From Parabacteroides goldsteinii DSM 19448 = WAL 12034 (lineage in GTDB: Bacteria; Bacteroidota; Bacteroidia; Bacteroidales; Tannerellaceae), in assembly GCF_000969835.1 (NCBI RefSeq), contig NZ_KQ033912.1, positions 3,061,373-3,125,372 on the forward strand: 64,000 bases of DNA, written 5' to 3'. Numbering within the stretch: position 1 is the first letter of the stretch; each line of letters starts with the position of its first letter. The notes beneath the pieces were generated by a model. The model was not told the origin of the DNA, ran no database searches, and saw only the letters and a list, made by a program, of their open reading frames with translations. The position numbers were made by a program, and so were the translations under genes. This document shows, piece by piece, positions 60,130 through 64,000 of this stretch.

Positions 60130-60693
60130 ATGGACGAACAAAAATGGATAAAAAGCATTCTGGCAGGGGACACCAAAAGTTTCTCCTGCTTCGTCGCGAA
60201 GTACCAGCAGATGGCATTTACGATTGCCTTCCGCATACTGGAGAATCGCGAGGAGGCAGAAGAAGTCGTGCAGGATGCTTTTGTCAAGATGTATCGTGCA
60301 CTTCCGTCTTTCCAGTTTGGCAGTAAGTTTTCTACCTGGTTCTATAAAATTGTCTATAATACGGCCATTACCGCCCAGCGGAAGCAATCCGTATTCGACA
60401 GTTATGATGATGCTATTGCAACCGATCTTACAACCAGTGAAGTAGATAGCGCAACGGCTATCCTGGAGCGGGAAGACCGGAAAGAAATAATTGCACGTGT
60501 ATTGAAAAAGTTACCAGCCGACGAGAGCCTGGTACTTAATCTCTTTTACCTGGAAGAGTGTTCCATTGCGGACATCGGTCAGATCACGGATCTGACGCCT
60601 TCCAATATTAAAGTTAAATTGTTTCGGGGACGTAAGCATTTCTACGAGACATTACAGTTAATGATGAAGAATGAAACAGCGAATGTGTTATGA
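60130..60693 (+). CDS. ECF RNA polymerase sigma factor
   Basis: 187 residues: region 2 (AKYQQMAFTIAFRILENREE, about 23-42; VQDAFVKMYRALPSF, about 46-60; STWFYKIVYNTAI) and region 4 (LPADESLVLNLFYLEECSIA, about 124-143; then DLTPSNIKVKLFRGRKHF). ATG at 60130 is used rather than the TTG one codon earlier. It overlaps the next gene by four bases; the partner probably holds it at the membrane. Confidence 0.92.
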   Translation: MDEQKWIKSILAGDTKSFSCFVAKYQQMAFTIAFRILENREEAEEVVQDAFVKMYRALPSFQFGSKFSTWFYKIVYNTAITAQRKQSVFDSYDDAIATDLTTSEVDSATAILEREDRKEIIARVLKKLPADESLVLNLFYLEECSIADIGQITDLTPSNIKVKLFRGRKHFYETLQLMMKNETANVL

Positions 60694-61064
60694 GTACATC
60701 AGATAAAGATATAAACCGCTTGACCGGCAAACTTCTGAAAGAAGGAATGGTTAAGCCATCTCCGGATTTAAGCCTGCGGATCATGGAGCTTATCATGCAG
60801 GAAGAACCGTTGAAAGTACCGGAAGTGAAAAAGGCCCGGATGAGTTCCGGAATGCCCCCTTTTATGATTGTTGGCATCATTATTGCATATCTCGTCGTAT
60901 TTGCCGGCGTATTGATGCTTTTAGGCCAACAACCCGCAGGAAGCGTTGATCATATGCTGGAAGGGATAAAGGATAAACTGCCGTTTATTATGACAATTGC
61001 GGCTATCGCCGGTTCGCTGATATTTTATTCGGCACTGGATAAAGTATTGGCATTGCGATTTTGA
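60690..61064 (+). CDS. membrane protein, probable anti-sigma partner
   Basis: 124 residues. N-terminal soluble part (1-58) with SLRIMELIMQEEP, then two transmembrane helices (about 57-79 and 98-116). Position and the ATGA overlap with the sigma gene imply a regulatory partner. No zinc-binding anti-sigma motif (HxxxCxxC) is present, so the mechanism would differ from the common ZAS type. Confidence 0.65.
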   Translation: MSTSDKDINRLTGKLLKEGMVKPSPDLSLRIMELIMQEEPLKVPEVKKARMSSGMPPFMIVGIIIAYLVVFAGVLMLLGQQPAGSVDHMLEGIKDKLPFIMTIAAIAGSLIFYSALDKVLALRF

Positions 61065-61109
61065 TATTATCAGGCTTGAATTGTTTATATTGACAAGTTG
61101 TAACTGTTT

Positions 61110-61194
61110 CCCCTCTTGAGAGGGGGTAGGGGGGGTGTCATAGTTCAGCCCTATAACTAGCTTTAACACACCCCTTATCCCCTCTCAAGAGGGG
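61110..61194. repeat. interspersed palindromic repeat, second copy
   Basis: CCCCTCTTGAGAGGGG (61110-61125) with a GTAGGGGGGGTGT extension faces ACACACCCCTTATCCCCTC running into CAAGAGGGG (to 61194). Same family as 44667-44772. It separates two convergent transcription units and could end both. Confidence 0.8.
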
Positions 61195-61237
61195 AATTAG
61201 TTACTCCCGTCACTATAACAAATAGTATATTCTTTTT

Positions 61238-62320
61238 CTATTTTAACGCCTTCACATTAATATTGCTGTAATTATTTCCGTCGAAATTGATGCGTCCCTT
61301 GTTTCCGCCGTTGATTTCATAGTAATGGTTCACTTTATCCTCTGTCGAAGAGTTTGTGATGTTGAAACCACTGACATGACGGTTGGCATATTTCATGTTT
61401 TCGGCAGCGATTTTGAAAGAGGCTTTTGCCGGAACGCTGATATTCAGATTACCATAGCGTGCATCTACATTCACCTGTTTGAAGTTGGCAGACAATTCTT
61501 TTATTGTCAATGTGCTGTAAGCCAGTTCATCCACATTCAATTCATCTTTTACCGAACCGATCATCGCTTCGCTGTATTTGATCTCCATATAGCCTTTGTC
61601 AAGACTTTCGATTTTTATATTACCATACTTGTTTTCCAGATTGATCTGGCCGCATTTCTTAATATTCATATTCGAATACTTATTGTCGGCATTCATTTGT
61701 TCTGCATCGCCGACAGAGACGTTTCCGCAGTATCCCAGGTCCAGATTCGCCTTCGTTACATTATTAATATCCACATTCCCGTATTTAGCTTCCAGGTTGA
61801 GAGGCTGGGTGAAACTGCCGGCATTCAGGTTACCGTACTTCACCTGTATCGTGCTTTTGCCTTCATTCTTGTCCGGCAGATTGATGTTCCCGTATTTCTG
61901 CGACAGGTTGATTGCCAGTTTCGAAGGCATGCTGATAAAATAATTGATCGTAAACCGGATATTGGAATTGTTATTACCCCAGTTTTGCTGTTTCAGCGAA
62001 GTGATGGCGGAAACCGTATTCCCGCTTTTCTTTAGTTCGATGTTCACACGGTCGATGCAAGCCTGTGCAGCATCCGCACTTTCGGCTTTAGCCTCTATCT
62101 CAACGCGGATTGCCACTTCATTCTTGTTCCAGTGCGTGATGGTCGTATTGCCGTAACGATTGTCCGTCATCAATAGGTCACTCAGGCTGACGTCAAAAGA
62201 TTTACTGATCTCTTTTTTCTTAATACTTTCCGGTTTTGCGCCCCAACTGATAGCGGTACTAGCGATAAGTAGCACTGCCAAAAGTAATAAGGAACGGCTT
62301 TTTAATTGTTTTGTATTCAT
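61238..62320 (-). CDS. DUF4097-like secreted beta-helix protein
   Basis: 360 residues. Signal peptide 1-27 (near SWGAK). Repeated KYGN/KYSN/RYGN units, about every 20 residues from 55 to 300 (e.g. NRYGNTTI, QKYGNINL, VKYGNLNA, AKYGNVDI, NKYGNIKI), indicate a right-handed beta-helix of the head-GIN/adhesin-like type common in Bacteroidetes. Likely periplasmic or surface-exposed. It is downstream of, and probably controlled with, the ECF sigma factor and its partner on the same strand. Confidence 0.8.
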   Translation of the reverse strand: MNTKQLKSRSLLLLAVLLIASTAISWGAKPESIKKKEISKSFDVSLSDLLMTDNRYGNTTITHWNKNEVAIRVEIEAKAESADAAQACIDRVNIELKKSGNTVSAITSLKQQNWGNNNSNIRFTINYFISMPSKLAINLSQKYGNINLPDKNEGKSTIQVKYGNLNAGSFTQPLNLEAKYGNVDINNVTKANLDLGYCGNVSVGDAEQMNADNKYSNMNIKKCGQINLENKYGNIKIESLDKGYMEIKYSEAMIGSVKDELNVDELAYSTLTIKELSANFKQVNVDARYGNLNISVPAKASFKIAAENMKYANRHVSGFNITNSSTEDKVNHYYEINGGNKGRINFDGNNYSNINVKALK

Positions 62321-62331
62321 GATATATATTT

Positions 62332-62871
62332 TTATTTGTCATCATTATCGTTTGTAACTATTTCCATCTGTTTCAGCATGATGTTCAGGCTTTCGACACT
62401 CGCACTATAATGCTGGTTCATAGCGAACAGGCCGTCGTTCGAGCAAGGCAGTGTCGGGAGGATTGTTTCTTCAAACATATAGTTATCTTTCAGAATCCTT
62501 TTGCTTTCCTGTAACAGGCCGGCGGCTCCCGGAGTCTTTTCCTTTTTATACAACGATTCCATTTGCGCCATGATATCGTTGATCTGCATCTTGTAATACA
62601 TCTGAAGTTCGCCAAATTCCTTTTGCTGGCTGCATTGTTGCTGTATGGCTGCTTTTTGATTTATAGGAGTAGGCGTCCCACCCGGCATGCGGAGCAGGAG
62701 TATCAGTGCAATGGCGGCTGCGGCAGCGAAAGCAGACAAACTATATAGTTTGAAATGTTTCCTGCGGGCAGGCGGCAGTTTCTTTTCGAAGCGTTCGAAG
62801 TGACCTTCCGGCATAAGGTCATCTTCAAATGCTTCTCTATTGGTGTCTATGAAATTCTTTAATTTGTCCAT
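62332..62871 (-). CDS. membrane-anchored protein, probable anti-sigma partner
   Basis: 179 residues. Soluble N-terminal segment (1-42, FEKKLPPARRKHFK), one transmembrane helix (about 44-61) and a periplasmic helical part with coiled-coil character (about 70-175). It lies 1 nt after the ECF sigma gene stop (62873) on the same strand, a typical sigma/anti-sigma order, although no anti-sigma family was recognised. Confidence 0.65.
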   Translation of the reverse strand: MDKLKNFIDTNREAFEDDLMPEGHFERFEKKLPPARRKHFKLYSLSAFAAAAAIALILLLRMPGGTPTPINQKAAIQQQCSQQKEFGELQMYYKMQINDIMAQMESLYKKEKTPGAAGLLQESKRILKDNYMFEETILPTLPCSNDGLFAMNQHYSASVESLNIMLKQMEIVTNDNDDK

Positions 62872-62872
62872 G

Positions 62873-63403
62873 TCAATTTGCTGCTATAATGTCTAACAAT
62901 TTGCGCTTTGCCCGCAGATATTGGCTGCGTACGCTTGGCGGCTGAATGTTCAGGATAGAGGCAATCTCTTCCATATCATATCCCTCGAAGAGGTAGAGCG
63001 AGAGGATTACGCGGTAACCGGCGGGTAATTTACCGGTTGCCTCTTTCACCTGTTTTACCGAATAGGCTATCTCCTCTTCGTTCGGTCCGTCCGACTCCGG
63101 ATCGGCATAGTTGTCGGATAGCTCCTCCCATTCCGGTGTTTGCCGGCGCACATAATCGATGGCCGTATGGACTGCTATCCGGTGTATCCAGGCTTCGAAA
63201 CATTGTCCATCTTTATATTGGTCGATGTGCGTGAAGATTTTCAGGAACGAATCCTGCATGGCTTCTTCCGCTTCACCGCTGTTGCCGACAATGTGCAGGC
63301 AAGCTATGTACAATCGCTGTGCGAATTGTTTGTACAAGCCCAGTTGCGCACTCCGTTTTCCTTCCCGGCAACCCTTTATCAGTTGTACTGTTGTTTCGTT
63401 CAT
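62873..63403 (-). CDS. ECF RNA polymerase sigma factor
   Basis: 176 residues. Region 2: QRLYIACLHIVGNSGEAEEA (about 23-42), MQDSFLKIFTHIDQYKDGQC, FEAWIHRIAVHTAIDYVRR. Region 4: LPAGYRVILSLYLFEGYDME (about 126-145), then EIASILNIQPPSVRSQYLRA. The start MNETTVQL is chosen over upstream ATGs because a -7 box at 63451-63458 lies about 50 nt before it. Forms a unit with the membrane protein and DUF4097-like gene. Confidence 0.92.
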   Translation of the reverse strand: MNETTVQLIKGCREGKRSAQLGLYKQFAQRLYIACLHIVGNSGEAEEAMQDSFLKIFTHIDQYKDGQCFEAWIHRIAVHTAIDYVRRQTPEWEELSDNYADPESDGPNEEEIAYSVKQVKEATGKLPAGYRVILSLYLFEGYDMEEIASILNIQPPSVRSQYLRAKRKLLDIIAAN

Positions 63404-63450
63404 TTGTTTATATAAACGAGAGAAAACGTCCGACCGTTGCATCTCTGTCA

Positions 63451-63458
63451 CAAAATTA
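63451..63458 (-). promoter_or_regulatory. -7 box for the second ECF sigma gene
   Basis: Reads TAATTTTG on the minus strand. No clear -33. Confidence 0.45.
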
Positions 63459-63472
63459 GACAAAAAAAAGAA

Positions 63473-63491
63473 AGGCATCATCACGATGCCT
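63473..63491 (-). terminator. terminator of the NigD-like gene
   Basis: AGGCATC/GATGCCT stem with a 5-nt loop; on the minus strand followed by TTTCTTTTTTTTG. It separates the NigD-like gene from the sigma unit. Confidence 0.75.
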
Positions 63492-63536
63492 CTCTCCCTG
63501 AACTAAATGATAAAAATAAAAGTTATGTGGGAAGGT

Positions 63537-64000
63537 TTAATTTGTCACTTGAAAATTCTCGGCTCCCAACATCGGCGCTTTACCGGCAGGGGTACCTGAT
63601 TTGTATTTAAGTTCAATCGTATCATCACCTTCATACGATTTATACTTCACCTTCATCGTCACTGTATCACCGTTTGTAGGCGGCAGACTATTCAGTCTGA
63701 ATGAGGCCAGGCCCCATCCTTGTCCACCCGACAAGTTATTGTATGCATTATGACGGAACTCCAGTTCATATGTATCCGTATTGTTCATCTTCACCAGATT
63801 GAGAAAATGTTTGGTCGATCCGTCGAAATAAGATTCGAACTGGAAGTTAATATAACCATCCTCAATCCATACGGACTTCATCCATAACGGATCATTGCCG
63901 TAATATTCATCATTTTTCTCGCCCAGATCGCCAACGATCGATTTAGTCAATACACTGTCGATTCTGTTTACACGGACTGCATAATCATATCCTTCTGCCA
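63537..64000 (-). CDS. NigD-like lipoprotein, C-terminal part
   Basis: The frame is open to the window edge, so the N-terminus (signal and lipobox) is missing. The visible part includes GYDYAVRVNRIDSVLTKSIV, a NigD-type hallmark, then strands such as SVWIEDGYINFQFESYFDG and LNLVKMNNTDTYELEFRHN, ending DTIELKYKSGTPAG. NigD-like proteins are outer-surface lipoproteins of Bacteroidales of uncertain role. The first complete residues visible start about 17 codons before the apparent internal TTG. Confidence 0.75.
   Translation of the reverse strand, partial: AEGYDYAVRVNRIDSVLTKSIVGDLGEKNDEYYGNDPLWMKSVWIEDGYINFQFESYFDGSTKHFLNLVKMNNTDTYELEFRHNAYNNLSGGQGWGLASFRLNSLPPTNGDTVTMKVKYKSYEGDDTIELKYKSGTPAGKAPMLGAENFQVTN

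Noticed and set aside
1..64000. CRISPR array
   Set aside because: No regular repeat-spacer pattern was found. The only phased repeats are the 23-nt units at 7083-7190, which have no spacers.

Overview
The window comes from a Bacteroidales genome, most likely Parabacteroides. The evidence is the many TAnnTTTG -7 boxes of the Bacteroidetes sigma factor, HU/DUF4248 and RteC/BfmA families, a NigD-like lipoprotein, cydAB with DUF4492, and a small protein ending in a type IX secretion-like sorting domain (that system is known in Parabacteroides and not typical of Bacteroides). Genus is inference; no marker gene was compared.

Layout. (1) 1-7.1 kb is a phage-derived or degenerate island. On the minus strand it has an HU-like protein, DUF4248, a small membrane protein, an M15 peptidase and a lipoprotein, beside a truncated RhuM gene. 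On the plus strand is a six-gene overlapping set that includes a PD-(D/E)XK nuclease-like protein and a Lin1244/DUF4373-type replication protein. (2) 7.1-8.5 kb holds an AAA/DUF4143 ATPase whose promoter sits in a 23-nt-period repeat array. (3) 8.77-15.08 kb reads as one integrated element: an arsenic operon (arsR, two thioredoxin-fold proteins, ArsG-like permease, arsC, ArsP-like permease), then rteC and a tyrosine integrase. (4) 15.08-37.95 kb reads as a second element in tandem. It carries a six-gene DNA phosphorothioation-type operon, mobilization genes with a probable oriT, a resistance-like cargo (Vat-like acetyltransferase, MATE pump, DinB, AraC, HelD-like ATPase, nucleotidyltransferase), small regulators, a GNAT protein and a second integrase. 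The right end is the 3' end of an intact tRNA-Lys(UUU) gene. The 14-nt tRNA end recurs at 8.77 kb and nine bases of it at 15.08 kb. Each integrase starts about 240-270 nt to the left of its right-hand att-like site, and each att-like site is followed by a terminator hairpin.

(5) 38-64 kb is ordinary chromosome: AI-2E-family permease, PBP4-type carboxypeptidase, a LytS/LytTR two-component pair beside a MacA-MacB-TolC-type efflux set, queF/queC, a FadL-like porin, RNase Z, cytochrome bd oxidase, a 3-keto-sugar oxidoreductase/hydrolase pair, two ECF sigma loci and part of a NigD-like gene. Small interspersed palindromes occur between these genes; one lies inside a response-regulator coding region.

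The most interesting locus is the 15.3-23.3 kb operon. DndC and DndD are joined to a DndE-helicase fusion and then, with overlapping stops and starts, to a GHKL ATPase, a methyltransferase-like protein and a four-helix membrane protein. DndB and the DndFGH restriction set are absent. The downstream trio is a plausible alternative interference module; its role is inference.
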